A stretch of 64,000 nucleotides of DNA, from positions 43,771 to 107,770 of the forward strand of contig NZ_FNDD01000016.1 of NCBI RefSeq assembly GCF_900100015.1, in the 5' to 3' direction. The notes under the pieces were generated by a model that did no database searches, was not told the DNA's origin, and worked only from the letters and a program-made list of their open reading frames with translations. Each line of letters begins with the position of its first letter. The stretch's first letter is position 1. A program made the translations under genes and the position numbers. Source of the DNA: Vibrio xiamenensis. GTDB lineage: Bacteria > Pseudomonadota > Gammaproteobacteria > Enterobacterales > Vibrionaceae. Shown here piece by piece: positions 55,318-63,484 of this stretch.

Positions 55318-55341
55318 ATACCCCGCGAACGGGGTATTTTT
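55318..55341 (-). terminator. Terminator of the primase gene
   Basis: ATACCCCG, CGAA, CGGGGTAT, TTTTT. It touches the stop codon at 55340. Confidence 0.85.
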
Positions 55342-56707
55342 ATGCAATATTAAACTCGTATTTATCATTCAAATAATTTAATGCGTTTATATCGAAAAGT
55401 TCCAATTGCGCAATATCTTCTTCTAGTTGCTTCCATTCCTTAACAGATTTTGGTAGCTCATGTGATCCGAAGTTCGCAATAACATCATTCCAATCGACGC
55501 TTTTACTATTTTGAGGGATCTCAAAAGGTGGTGATAACCGTATTGGTAATATGCCTTTTTCTAGAAGTTTCTCACAAAGATTTTCACCAGCAGCAGCGCC
55601 GCGGCCTCCATCGTTTGGATGTTGGTCGTTTGGCCTGTCGTAGTCTTCAAAAATTAGTACTACTTTGACCCCGTCTTGTGGCAACCAATTTTCCATGCTT
55701 ACCGCGTCTGTCGCACTATCAACCGGTAAACCAGTCATATATCGTACAGATAGGGCAACTTCTAGTCCTTCAGAGACACCTTGTACCAAAAATGGTTTGA
55801 AAGGTTTGATACCACGATTGGAATTGTCTAACCCAGGGATTGCACTTCCTTTTATTTTAGATGGACCAAATACCTTTTCATTATTGACCACAGTATGTGG
55901 CTTCATCTTGTTTCCATGCTCATCAATTACAATCCTATGCCAATATAGAAGTTCACCGGCGCCATTGATGATCTTAGAAACAATGCTCATGTACAAACCA
56001 TCATATTTCACACCACTGGCAAAAACCTCATAACCTGGACTGAATCTAATATGCCTAGTTAGTTCAGGCATTGTTAGAACATCAATCCCTCTTGATAGGA
56101 AGTATTTGACAGCAGGTAATGAGTTCGGATGATTTAAGGGTAAACAAGTATCGAATAATTCTCTGTTTTTGGCTTGTATAAAATTTGCCCTTTGCAGATC
56201 CTTTTTCTTAGCTTCTTCTTCCCTTTGTCGGCGTTGTTGTTCAGCTAATTCTTTACGTGTGTTTTCCTTTAGTAAGAAAGCTTCACGTTCCTTAGCTGTC
56301 ATTTCCTTATCTAGTAGTGGTTCATCTAGTATGTAACCCCAACTCCATCCCATTCCGATCCGGATTGCATTGAGTGTTTCCTTCATCTTCGAATCTCCAC
56401 GGAGCCATCGAAGATGAAATATTCCAGATTTGGTACCACAGGTATTACAACAACCAATAGCATAATCATTGAACGGACGACTAACACCTTTAAATTTTAC
56501 TTTCGCAACATAGTTACTGTTAGTCTTTCCATGGTGGTTCGGGCATCCAACCGGTTTTGGTGAATTTCCTCCAGTGTTCAATGATTCAATCATTAAACTC
56601 CCGCCACAACGGTCGAATATTTCTTCGTATCTACCTTTGCATTTTTCTTCAAACTTAGCGAAATAATCGTCCCAGGTGTTGTTCTTAAACCATTGTTCTA
56701 ACTTCAT
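55340..56707 (-). CDS. Toprim-domain DNA primase with zinc-binding N-terminus
   Basis: 455 aa. Leader box CACATACAAGGAAC. The N-terminal zinc-binding module has Cys55/His (GCPNHHGK) and CCNTCG at 86-90, as in P4-type primases that recognise template DNA. A charged helical stretch (AKEREAFLLKENTRKELAEQQRRQREEEAKKKD, about 155-190) follows. The Toprim region has the acidic VSEGLEVALSVRYMTG and VVLIFEDYDRPNDQHPNDGGRGAAA (DxD), chelating the metal ions for RNA primer synthesis. It lets the element start its own replication or convert transferred single strands. It is followed by the zinc-finger protein upstream. Confidence 0.85.
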   Translation of the reverse strand: MKLEQWFKNNTWDDYFAKFEEKCKGRYEEIFDRCGGSLMIESLNTGGNSPKPVGCPNHHGKTNSNYVAKVKFKGVSRPFNDYAIGCCNTCGTKSGIFHLRWLRGDSKMKETLNAIRIGMGWSWGYILDEPLLDKEMTAKEREAFLLKENTRKELAEQQRRQREEEAKKKDLQRANFIQAKNRELFDTCLPLNHPNSLPAVKYFLSRGIDVLTMPELTRHIRFSPGYEVFASGVKYDGLYMSIVSKIINGAGELLYWHRIVIDEHGNKMKPHTVVNNEKVFGPSKIKGSAIPGLDNSNRGIKPFKPFLVQGVSEGLEVALSVRYMTGLPVDSATDAVSMENWLPQDGVKVVLIFEDYDRPNDQHPNDGGRGAAAGENLCEKLLEKGILPIRLSPPFEIPQNSKSVDWNDVIANFGSHELPKSVKEWKQLEEDIAQLELFDINALNYLNDKYEFNIA

Positions 56708-56732
56708 AAATGTTCCTTGTATGTGTGACTCT

Positions 56733-57371
56733 TTATAGGCTTTTTAATGTCATATCGAAATCGTTATATTGCTTTCTGCACCCCACATTGCAAATGTTGG
56801 CAACTGGAGTAAACAGTTTCAATTTATGTGATACTTTATGAAGCACAGTACGCTTAGACATCCCGAGACGCCTTGCTGTATGTTCAACTTCAAGAGTCAG
56901 ATCACTGCGCAATTTCCTTATTTCGACTGATGCTGGTACGCCAGCTGGCCATAAATCACCAGCATGTGCATTGACCGAATATTCACATCGTTCGCAGTAA
57001 TATACCCATTTATAGTTTCTCTCCGTGTTGTAGTGACTTGCAGTTAATGTGCAAAAATCTCCACAACAAGGACAGGCTACAGGTACACCCGCAGATTTTT
57101 TACTAGGTACACCATTTTTGATATCAAGCATTAGCACAGAGATATACTCGGCTTCCGCACGATATTGAATTAATGGGTATTTCTGGTTTGTTACGATGGA
57201 ATGGAGGTCTTTTGGAAGAAAATGAAAGTGTTGTGTATTAGCCAGTTCAAAAATCCACTTGGCCGTTTCTACGTATTTATCAAGCGAAACATCGTTGATT
57301 TTACTTCGTTTCAATTGTTCAATAAATTTTTTACGTATGAATGCAGTAAATGCACGCTCGTTGTGTTGCAT
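56733..57371 (-). CDS. Zinc-finger protein (DUF3268-like) with C-terminal HTH
   Basis: 212 aa. Leader box CTATCTAAGGAAA. Residues about 98-145 hold CPCCGDFC and YYCERCEYSVNAHAGDLWPAGVPASVEIRKLRSDL. This two-CxxC ribbon with a VxxH...G(V/T)xA...RxLR pattern matches DUF3268-type zinc proteins of mobile DNA. The last third (EVEHTARRLGMSKRTVLHKVSHKLKLF) looks like an HTH. It could be a transcription factor or nucleic-acid handling accessory of the primase, encoded 25 bp downstream. Confidence 0.72.
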   Translation of the reverse strand: MQHNERAFTAFIRKKFIEQLKRSKINDVSLDKYVETAKWIFELANTQHFHFLPKDLHSIVTNQKYPLIQYRAEAEYISVLMLDIKNGVPSKKSAGVPVACPCCGDFCTLTASHYNTERNYKWVYYCERCEYSVNAHAGDLWPAGVPASVEIRKLRSDLTLEVEHTARRLGMSKRTVLHKVSHKLKLFTPVANICNVGCRKQYNDFDMTLKSL

Positions 57372-57733
57372 GGTAATTTCCTTAGATAGAGTAAAATGCC
57401 GCTATGCAGCTAGATCAGAAATGCAATGAAATGCTTTGAAGTGATATGGCGCACCATTAAAGGCTGTAATCCGAATCGCGCCGACGATTACTGTAGAAAC
57501 TCCATTATCGAAAAGAATCATAAATCAGTCAATCAATAAGCTCTCAGTTGCACAGCAATACGGTTGTTTATTGATTCACTTCACTACTGTGCATGACTAG
57601 AGTTTAACACACGACACGATTCAGTTAGTTATAGTGCGTTAAAAGATGCCTCCTATATTTTTCCTCACCTCATACAAATACAATGCTTTTGGATGTTTAC
57701 TGATTTCATTGTTTTATCATCGGTTAAACTCAC
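57372..57733. other. Divergent promoter region, no gene
   Basis: 362 bp between the leftward zinc-finger gene and the rightward gene at 57734. AT-rich, with no repeat or RNA feature recognised beyond the leader box at its left end (57377-57391). Confidence 0.4.
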
Positions 57734-58840
57734 ATGGATATTGTTGATTCCCAATACTACGTTTTGCAATTATGTTTGAATTCCGTCAGTAATGACCCAT
57801 TACCAACACCTAAATGTGGGACCGTCTCTGCTGTATTGTCCAACTTATCAAAGCTAATAGGTCTTCATGAGTTCCAATTTTCGAACTGGGCGTTCCCATC
57901 TCATATTTCAAATGGCATAGCCCTTTGCTTTCCAGTAACTGGAAAGGAGGCCACCAAAGCGTTAGCTAATTCGTCTTCAGTAGACATTACAAAAGTAATT
58001 GAGCAGCTTGGATACAAAGCCGACTCAGTGGAAGGCGGTTTTGAAATTACTGGTTTTATGCCGAGTATAAGAGCCGTATCGATAAGTAGCAGCGGTACAA
58101 ACGGCGTAACTTACCAAATTGGTCGGTTTTGTCTTGGTCCCGCGGAAGAAACACCGCTATCACCTCAGGATGTTCCTGAACACGAATATCTAGACATAAT
58201 AGAATCTGATCTCAGGACTCAAGCCGGTTTACTTCAGAGTCATAACCCGGCCCTATCTAGAGGGAATTTGTGTATTGGTAATTTAAAAGTATCAGCAGAA
58301 TCACACTTACATGAACATGCCGGTGTGACTTATAGAGTTTGCGACATTTCATTCACTGCCAACATTGATATTGTCGGACCGTTCCGCTTTGGATACGAAA
58401 CCGGTGATTACGAGCTTGGACGGATTGAGACAAAACAAGTAGGCCAATATCGTAATCTTGATGGCATCATTTACAATAAAGCCGCATTTATAGAATTACT
58501 TGCATTTAGAACAGGAGGTTTGAGTCGGCCATATACCGATTTTCAAAATTCATTTGGTGTTTTCTCTACCGAAGCTGAGAATTTACAGACACTTGAATTA
58601 TTGGCGGAAGAAATTTCACAATACATATTGAATGTAAATGAACATTTAGAGCCCATAAACCAAAATGTAATCGCTATTGCAGCTAAAGAGAACCCACCAG
58701 CATTAGCAGTCAAAATACACACTAGTGATAATTCTTTACTTGCCGAATTTCGTCATACTTTAAATGAAATTCGTCTGGACAACCCAGCACTTGCAAGTTC
58801 TACCAACTCATTCCCAAATGCGCTTATTGTGAATGACTAG
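57734..58840 (+). CDS. Hypothetical protein, 368 aa (isolated rightward gene)
   Basis: ATG at 57734. Contains alternating hydrophobic strands (YYVLQLCLNSV, ALCFPVTG) and acidic loops. The middle (GNLCIGNLKVSAESHLHEHAGVTYRVCDISFTANIDIVG) appears beta-rich. The layout of an N-terminal domain, GGF-type strand and a second beta domain resembles CRISPR type I-F Cas6f/Csy4 (RAMP) proteins only loosely, and I do not make that claim. No CRISPR array or other cas genes are in the window. Function unknown. Confidence 0.55.
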   Translation: MDIVDSQYYVLQLCLNSVSNDPLPTPKCGTVSAVLSNLSKLIGLHEFQFSNWAFPSHISNGIALCFPVTGKEATKALANSSSVDITKVIEQLGYKADSVEGGFEITGFMPSIRAVSISSSGTNGVTYQIGRFCLGPAEETPLSPQDVPEHEYLDIIESDLRTQAGLLQSHNPALSRGNLCIGNLKVSAESHLHEHAGVTYRVCDISFTANIDIVGPFRFGYETGDYELGRIETKQVGQYRNLDGIIYNKAAFIELLAFRTGGLSRPYTDFQNSFGVFSTEAENLQTLELLAEEISQYILNVNEHLEPINQNVIAIAAKENPPALAVKIHTSDNSLLAEFRHTLNEIRLDNPALASSTNSFPNALIVND

Positions 58841-58913
58841 CTCTTTGGCCACAGAGATAGGCAGACCTCATACACCTAATCTAAGGTAACAACACTTCAG
58901 CGTTCAACACAAA

Positions 58914-58940
58914 AAAAAGCCTGCATTAATGCAGGCTTTT
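58914..58940. terminator. Bidirectional terminator between convergent genes
   Basis: AAAAGCCTGCATTAATGCAGGCTTTT, a perfect palindromic hairpin between stops at 58840 and 58949. Confidence 0.9.
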
Positions 58941-58948
58941 ATCATAGG

Positions 58949-59581
58949 TTAAAGTTGTTTTTCACGGTAGTGCGACTCTAGACTATGGTATTGAATAATA
59001 CTCTCAGCTAGATCCGTAAGAGTTTCGTTCCGCTTGGCAAAACCAAAATACGTTTTGGAGAAAGTATTCTTTGTACCCTTGGTTTCATCACCACACTGAA
59101 AATAACCATTTTGTACGTGGATAGGTTTCCCTAAAGCGCGTCCGAGTTCATCTGAACTCATAAACACTATTTTCTTTAACTTGTGATGCACATACGCCAC
59201 TGTTCCCCAGTAGCCACAGGAAGGTGCCGAATGGGCAACCCAATCACAGTTAAAACCGACACCAACTAGTTTATTTAATTGAGAATCCAAGGCCTGTTGT
59301 GCTAAAGGCAGCTGCATTTCCAATGTCTCATATTCAGAATAAGTTTCCGATAAATGAGCTTTAATGTTTTGGTGCTCTTTTTCGGGCGGAACAAAGAGAG
59401 ATATTTCATTTCTATCCAACTCTAACTCGACCCAGTGACCATTCTGATGTGTTTTATACAAACACTTATAAAAGGCATAACTTCTGCAAGTTTCGATGGA
59501 GTAAGAACACAAGTGTCCGTAGACAGATAGTAATTTGGGATTTTGCGCGTACTGGTCAGCATAAGCTTCTAACTTAGACAT
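58949..59581 (-). CDS. Hypothetical protein, 210 aa, with leader box
   Basis: Leader box CTACATCTAAGGAAA. The sequence has 8 Cys/His-rich spots (LCSYSIETCRSYAFYKC, FNCDWVAHSAPSCGYWG), possibly metal binding, and a helical middle (SETYSEYETLEMQLPLAQQALDSQLNKLVGVG). No signal peptide. No family recognised. Upstream neighbours are the TraR-like and DsbC-like genes on the same strand. Confidence 0.58.
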   Translation of the reverse strand: MSKLEAYADQYAQNPKLLSVYGHLCSYSIETCRSYAFYKCLYKTHQNGHWVELELDRNEISLFVPPEKEHQNIKAHLSETYSEYETLEMQLPLAQQALDSQLNKLVGVGFNCDWVAHSAPSCGYWGTVAYVHHKLKKIVFMSSDELGRALGKPIHVQNGYFQCGDETKGTKNTFSKTYFGFAKRNETLTDLAESIIQYHSLESHYREKQL

Positions 59582-59724
59582 AGTTTTTCCTTAGATGTAG
59601 TAAAATGAGACGATGCTCTTGAAGTAAATGACGCCTATTCAGTTCAAAGAATAGTTAGTGCAAATATGCGTCTTAACACTAATTTAGATTGAATATTCTA
59701 TCAGCTTTGTTTAACCGTCAAAAC

Positions 59725-60057
59725 TCAGTTTTTATATTGTGCACATTCAGCACAAGTCATTACTTCTGGGTGTGACTTTAGTCGCTCAAGTTCAATACTT
59801 TCTCGACAGAATTTACAAATTCCATAATGGTCATTTTCTATGCGTTGGATAGCATTAGAATAGCTTTGAATTTGTGTCTCTATTCGTCTTATACGACTTA
59901 ACGTCATTTGACGCGCTCGAGACCGCTCTGTGCTGTCCAGTGTGTCACGGCCAAGATCACAGACATTGTGTAGTTCAAACTCAACCATTTGCTCTTCGTG
60001 ATCTAGACGAAGGTGTGCAATTTTATGCGCTAGCATTTCGCGATATTCTGTATACAT
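59725..60057 (-). CDS. TraR/DksA-family zinc-finger protein
   Basis: 110 aa. A long helical N-terminal pair (HEEQMVEFELHNVCDLGRDTLDSTERSRARQMTLSRIRRIETQIQSYSNAIQRI) is followed by the C4 zinc finger CKFC...CAEC (GICKFCRESIELERLKSHPEVMTCAECAQ). DksA-family proteins enter the RNA polymerase secondary channel; short versions such as TraR mimic ppGpp plus DksA. At 110 aa it is between the two sizes. Mobile elements use such proteins to redirect host transcription. No leader box; 15 bp after the DsbC-like gene. Confidence 0.88.
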   Translation of the reverse strand: MYTEYREMLAHKIAHLRLDHEEQMVEFELHNVCDLGRDTLDSTERSRARQMTLSRIRRIETQIQSYSNAIQRIENDHYGICKFCRESIELERLKSHPEVMTCAECAQYKN

Positions 60058-60072
60058 AACGATTTAAACCAT

Positions 60073-60783
60073 TTAATTATCAAGTTTTATTTTTAAATTC
60101 TCAGGGCTCAAATATCCACCGATCATATGTCCATCACCGGTCAAAACCGATGGAGTTCCATTGATTCCCATTTCTTTACCAATTTGAAATTGCCTTGCAA
60201 TATCAACATGGCAATTGTTTGCTGTTCTTGTAGTAGGAACGCCCGCCATCAGCTTAGTGAAAGACTTTACTGGAGATTCCGCACAAAGCGCATTAGACAA
60301 CTGCCCGGCGTTTTGCCCATACAAGCCATCTCTTGGCCAGAGTATGTAATGAACCGAAATCCCCAACTCCAGGTAGTCATCAATTTGTGAGTGCATTTTT
60401 TGGCAGTATCCACAACTATGGTCTGCAAAAACCCATACTTCATGATCTTGTTTCGGGCTTATATATGAAATCAATTTTTCATTTTTTACACTCTGCATTA
60501 ACCGGTGAGTTCTCTCGGTAACAAGATTTCCTTCTTGCGATATGAAGTAAAGGTCGCCCGGAATCATGTAGTGATTTTCGGTGTCCAAATATACTGAAAC
60601 TGACTGATTATTTATGCGGCCTTCAATGCGCTTATAGCGTTTATCAGCGACTTCTGACACTGTTTTCGGCTCTATATGAGCCTGTTTCAGCAACTCAATT
60701 TCTGGCTTGGTTAATGTGCTGCTCAAGGCCGGAAACGATAAAAGAATAAGGCCCAAAGTTACTCGCTTTAGAATTTTGCTCAT
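60073..60783 (-). CDS. DsbC-like periplasmic disulfide isomerase
   Basis: 236 aa with signal peptide (MSKILKRVTLGLILLSFPALS). A dimerisation-type N-terminal region (IEGRINNQSVSVYLDTENHYMIPGDLYF) precedes a thioredoxin-fold catalytic domain with CGYC at 124-127 (FADHSCGYCQKMH) and the cis-Pro motif GTPSVLTGDGHMIGGYLSPENL. DsbC-type proteins on conjugative elements fold cysteine-rich transfer or pilus proteins. Candidates with paired cysteines include the PFL_4693-family and DUF1190 proteins. It probably shares a transcript with the TraR-like gene downstream. Confidence 0.9.
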   Translation of the reverse strand: MSKILKRVTLGLILLSFPALSSTLTKPEIELLKQAHIEPKTVSEVADKRYKRIEGRINNQSVSVYLDTENHYMIPGDLYFISQEGNLVTERTHRLMQSVKNEKLISYISPKQDHEVWVFADHSCGYCQKMHSQIDDYLELGISVHYILWPRDGLYGQNAGQLSNALCAESPVKSFTKLMAGVPTTRTANNCHVDIARQFQIGKEMGINGTPSVLTGDGHMIGGYLSPENLKIKLDN

Positions 60784-60855
60784 TTTGACTACCCGGTATC
60801 CCTCTTTGTTTTTTAGATCGTATCACCACCGCGGGAGCCGCCGATCTTTGCCGCC

Positions 60856-60886
60856 CAAAAAAAAACGTCCCGGTCGGGACGCTTTT
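60856..60886 (-). terminator. Terminator after the small gene 60888
   Basis: Read leftward: GCGTCCCG, ACC, GGGACG, then a long T run. It separates the TusA-like gene group from the DsbC-like gene. Confidence 0.85.
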
Positions 60887-60887
60887 A

Positions 60888-61127
60888 TTAGTTAATGTAT
60901 ATTTTGTTTTTCTGAATGGCACAATTAAGCGTTAACTTATAGTTATCATTAGCTCGCTTTACTCGTAAACGTGCACTAAAACTGTCTTTACAAGCAATAA
61001 GGGCATTTGCTGCTATCGCGCTAAACTGAAGCGTAGTGAGCTCATCGAAGTAGTCCACCGTGTCATCGGCCAGAACACACTTTATATCTGGTAGGCCGTA
61101 CATTGAGATGTTTAGGTTAATTTCCAT
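60888..61127 (-). CDS. Small hypothetical protein translationally coupled to TusA-like gene
   Basis: 79 aa from ATG 61127, within the last codons of the TusA-like gene (overlap about 11 bp); in-frame ATG at 61133 is an alternative. Contains two Cys and a mixed alpha/beta pattern (IKCVLADDTVDYFDELTTLQFSAIAANALIACKDSF). The coupling suggests a partner of the sulfur carrier. No family recognised. Confidence 0.6.
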   Translation of the reverse strand: MEINLNISMYGLPDIKCVLADDTVDYFDELTTLQFSAIAANALIACKDSFSARLRVKRANDNYKLTLNCAIQKNKIYIN

Positions 61128-61365
61128 TTTCATCACCAATAACTTCTATTGTGAAAATTTGCTCAGAGCGCTTGAAATAGTTATTCCCAAAATTCATCAA
61201 TAGCCCAGAAGCCAAACCATACTTATTAAGGTTTTCTTCAAGCACCGGATCGTCCGACTCAATAATTATCTGGCCGCCAGCACCGTTCATTAACTTTCGA
61301 ATTTCCATGCGTATAAACATCATGGTATCAGGGCAGCGTTCCCCAATCAGATTGATTGAATTCAT
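61117..61365 (-). CDS. TusA/SirA-like sulfur carrier protein
   Basis: 82 aa, with leader box ATACATCTAAGGAAA. The N-terminus NLIGERCPDTMMFIRMEIRKLMNGAGGQIIIESDDPVLEENLNKYG aligns with TusA (LRCPEPVMMVRKTVR...GETLLIIADDPAT). The persulfide-carrying cysteine is Cys11 in CPD; the usual CPxP is CPDT here. TusA-type proteins accept sulfur from a cysteine desulfurase and pass it to tRNA, molybdenum-cofactor or other sulfurtransferases. A DndC-like sulfurtransferase with the same leader box lies 13 kb away in the same block, a probable functional link. Confidence 0.78.
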   Translation of the reverse strand: MNSINLIGERCPDTMMFIRMEIRKLMNGAGGQIIIESDDPVLEENLNKYGLASGLLMNFGNNYFKRSEQIFTIEVIGDENGN

Positions 61366-61412
61366 AGTGTTTCCTTAGATGTATGTAAAAGATAAGAGTA
61401 AGGTGAAATTGT

Positions 61413-62135
61413 TTACTCGTTTGGTTGGGTAGGTTTTAGGTTGAGTATTGCTTTAGCGCGAATATTTACTCCGGAAAGAAGATACTTCGCATAAGCCAAG
61501 TTTTCCTTTTGCTTTGTTTCTGCAGATATACCACTTCGTAACGATGCGACAATCACCTCGAGTTCACGTAAATAGAAGGAAAACCACTCCGGGTATTTCT
61601 TGATTACATTGACTACATTGAGTATTTCTAAGCCGGTTAGATTTTCCGAAGTCGCTGCTGCGTCGATCACAGATAGGTGTGCATTTCTTATTGCCGCTGG
61701 GTATTGAGTACCAACACCAACAAAACTTAGTAGCTCATAACCACTGTAACGCCAGAACGGTTGTTCTAAAGTTGCTTTTCCAAAAACATCCGATTCAATA
61801 TGAAATGGAGAGGTCCATTTAAACTCAACTGGTACCCCATTCATTTTTTGTACAACAAAGGTGCCTAACACATCAGATCCATTTCTAAGGATGTTATGCG
61901 CGGCTCTCATCATATGCTTTTCAGTCAAAGCACCTTCAAAGGAAACACATTGGTTAGCACACAGAAAATGGTCGCCAAGAACGCTTTTTCCATCGTCTAA
62001 CTTCAAGGTACCTATTTCCTCATTGGTATCGACAACGACACCGACAAATTTGTACTCACGCCAAATAGATTGGCCGATTAGTTCAGACTTATCGTCAACA
62101 ACATCGAGCAGGTTAGGTTCTACTGCAGCATGCAT
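61413..62135 (-). CDS. Hypothetical protein, 240 aa
   Basis: Start ATG 62135 (MHAAVEPNLLDVVDDKSELIG), with TTGGAGAA upstream; a longer frame to 62231 overlaps the next gene. The protein has an N-terminal alpha/beta part and a helical C-terminus with IEEYPEWFSFYLRELEVIVASLR-type segments (KKYPEWFSFYLRELEVIV). No membrane segment or motif recognised. No leader box but a strong ribosome site. Confidence 0.55.
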   Translation of the reverse strand: MHAAVEPNLLDVVDDKSELIGQSIWREYKFVGVVVDTNEEIGTLKLDDGKSVLGDHFLCANQCVSFEGALTEKHMMRAAHNILRNGSDVLGTFVVQKMNGVPVEFKWTSPFHIESDVFGKATLEQPFWRYSGYELLSFVGVGTQYPAAIRNAHLSVIDAAATSENLTGLEILNVVNVIKKYPEWFSFYLRELEVIVASLRSGISAETKQKENLAYAKYLLSGVNIRAKAILNLKPTQPNE

Positions 62136-62178
62136 AGTATTCTCCAAATAGTTTTTCTCACGAATGTAAGATATGAGT

Positions 62179-62751
62179 TTAAAGAGCCAAGCCTCTGTCT
62201 TTTCGATAAGCAGCACTGTTATAGTAATCAAGTACTTGCTTTGGAATGTGGTTAAAAACTTTATTCACTTTTAGAACTAGGTTTTCTTCCACGTTGGTTT
62301 TGTGAAGCATCACGCCAAGAACATCACCTTCTCGAATATCAAAATTGATAGTATCGAGAGAGGACTTACTCATATTGAATTTGACGATCGAGGAAGTGAC
62401 GTTATCGCCACTCGATTTTGACTTGTATTTAGTTGTGAGTAATACACTCGCCCAAGGATTACTTTCGTCTCCCTTGTAATCAACTTGCGTTACAACACCT
62501 TCGATTTTTCCAACCAAATCTTCATTGCCTTCATACAGTTCAAAACTGTTGGCATCGAGGACAGGCTGTTTATCTTTGTAGTCATAAGTACATTTGATAA
62601 GGACGTTACTTCCTACCATTACATCGTCCAGTTCGCATCCATTTACCTTAAGGTGAATGTTGTTGACTGAGACAAGTAGGTGGTCTGATTCAATGGCGGA
62701 CACGATCGCGGTCAGGGTGAAGTCGTTCTGGCCTAGTTTTTTTCCTAGCAT
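62179..62751 (-). CDS. Hypothetical protein, 190 aa
   Basis: Start ATG 62751 (MLGKKLGQNDFTLTAIVSAIESDHLLVSVNNIHLKVNG), with AAAGGAA upstream; an adjacent ATG at 62754 is possible. The chain shows repeated strand patterns (VGSNVLIKCTYDYKDKQPVLDANSFELYEG, KIEGVVTQVDYKGDESNPWASVLLTTKYKS) like OB-fold nucleic-acid binding proteins. The OB-fold suggestion is inference. It ends about 40 bp before the 240-aa gene. Confidence 0.57.
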   Translation of the reverse strand: MLGKKLGQNDFTLTAIVSAIESDHLLVSVNNIHLKVNGCELDDVMVGSNVLIKCTYDYKDKQPVLDANSFELYEGNEDLVGKIEGVVTQVDYKGDESNPWASVLLTTKYKSKSSGDNVTSSIVKFNMSKSSLDTINFDIREGDVLGVMLHKTNVEENLVLKVNKVFNHIPKQVLDYYNSAAYRKDRGLAL

Positions 62752-62767
62752 CATTTTTCCTTTTAAA

Positions 62768-62796
62768 AAAAAACCAAGAACGAGTCTTGGTTTTTT
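62768..62796 (-). terminator. Terminator after the 115-aa membrane-protein gene
   Basis: AAAACCAAGA, CGAG, TCTTGGTTTT with A and T runs on both sides, between the stop at 62817 and the start at 62751. Confidence 0.85.
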
Positions 62797-62816
62797 GTGG
62801 ATGAAGAGATTAGCGA

Positions 62817-63164
62817 TCAAGCCATGCGAGCATGTTTGATTTTCAAACCATTACGCAGGTATGTCGGTGTAGTTAGATCAACATCGTTAGATGCTTGTGC
62901 CTTCAATTCAACACGAGGAATTTTACGTACAGGGCCAGGCTGGATACTCTTTGCAATTTCATAGGCTTTAACGCTTTTACGGTGAACCGCATAAGTGCCT
63001 TTAGCTCGCCCTTGTTTATCACACATACCTAAGCTACGTGCCCCTAGATAAATGAATACATCAACAAGGACTTTTGTCCCCTTAACCGCTGCTTTAATAC
63101 AGTATTTAATGATGAAGAGTGCGGCAATTGCTACAAAGATAGTTTGAAGAGTAATAATAAACAT
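62817..63164 (-). CDS. Small protein with N-terminal membrane anchor
   Basis: 115 aa. Leader box CTCATCTAAGGAAA. A hydrophobic N-terminus (MFIITLQTIFVAIAALFIIKYCI) anchors it, followed by a basic soluble part (AVKGTKVLVDVFIYLGARSLGMCDKQGRAKGTYAVHRKSVKAYEIAKSIQPGPVRKIPRVELKAQ). It faces the Cas4-like pair across a 320-bp gap. Role unknown; another membrane protein in the same block. Confidence 0.6.
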   Translation of the reverse strand: MFIITLQTIFVAIAALFIIKYCIKAAVKGTKVLVDVFIYLGARSLGMCDKQGRAKGTYAVHRKSVKAYEIAKSIQPGPVRKIPRVELKAQASNDVDLTTPTYLRNGLKIKHARMA

Positions 63165-63484
63165 ATTTATTTCCTTAGATGAGTCAGCATATAGCTATAA
63201 GTATTTTGCCAATTAGAAAGTCAATAACGGCATAGTTCTGCGATAAACGCATGATGGGTTTTCAACTGAGTCGAGTTTTAGTTCGGTAAGTTGGGATTTG
63301 CTTAAGGTAAGCAGAAAGAAGAGTGACGCGCCCAAGAGGGTGATTGCAGGAAAAGCGTCTAAACAATCAATTTGAGGCTCAAATATCACTGAAACTCAAT
63401 TTCTTGTCAAGAAAAAACCTTATTCGCTTGATTTCATACCTTTTATTAAATATCATACCTTTTATTATAAAGAGGTACATCGCT
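63165..63484. other. Divergent promoter region, no gene
   Basis: 320 bp between the leftward membrane-anchored protein and the Cas4-like pair. A direct repeat AA(A)TATCATACCTTTTAT(T) occurs twice near 63434-63470 and may hold promoter or operator elements. Nothing else recognised. Confidence 0.45.

Larger units (their letters stand above)
48029..63184 (-). promoter_or_regulatory. Eleven-copy leader box before leftward genes
   Basis: In gene orientation each copy reads close to AC(T/A)(A/C)AT(C/A)(T/C)AAGGAAA and lies 4-7 nt before an ATG. + strand positions: 48029-48044, 50081-50095, 51739-51753, 53615-53629, 54315-54329, 55147-55161, 56712-56726, 57377-57391, 59586-59600, 61370-61384, 63170-63184. 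The AAGGAAA part is a ribosome binding site; the preceding ACATC(T/C) is conserved beyond that need, and TTTTAC is often found a few bases further upstream. Confidence 0.85.

Noticed and set aside
57734..58840. Possible CRISPR Cas6f/RAMP-like protein
   Set aside because: The beta-strand pattern is vague, no catalytic His or glycine-rich loop was seen, and there is no CRISPR array.
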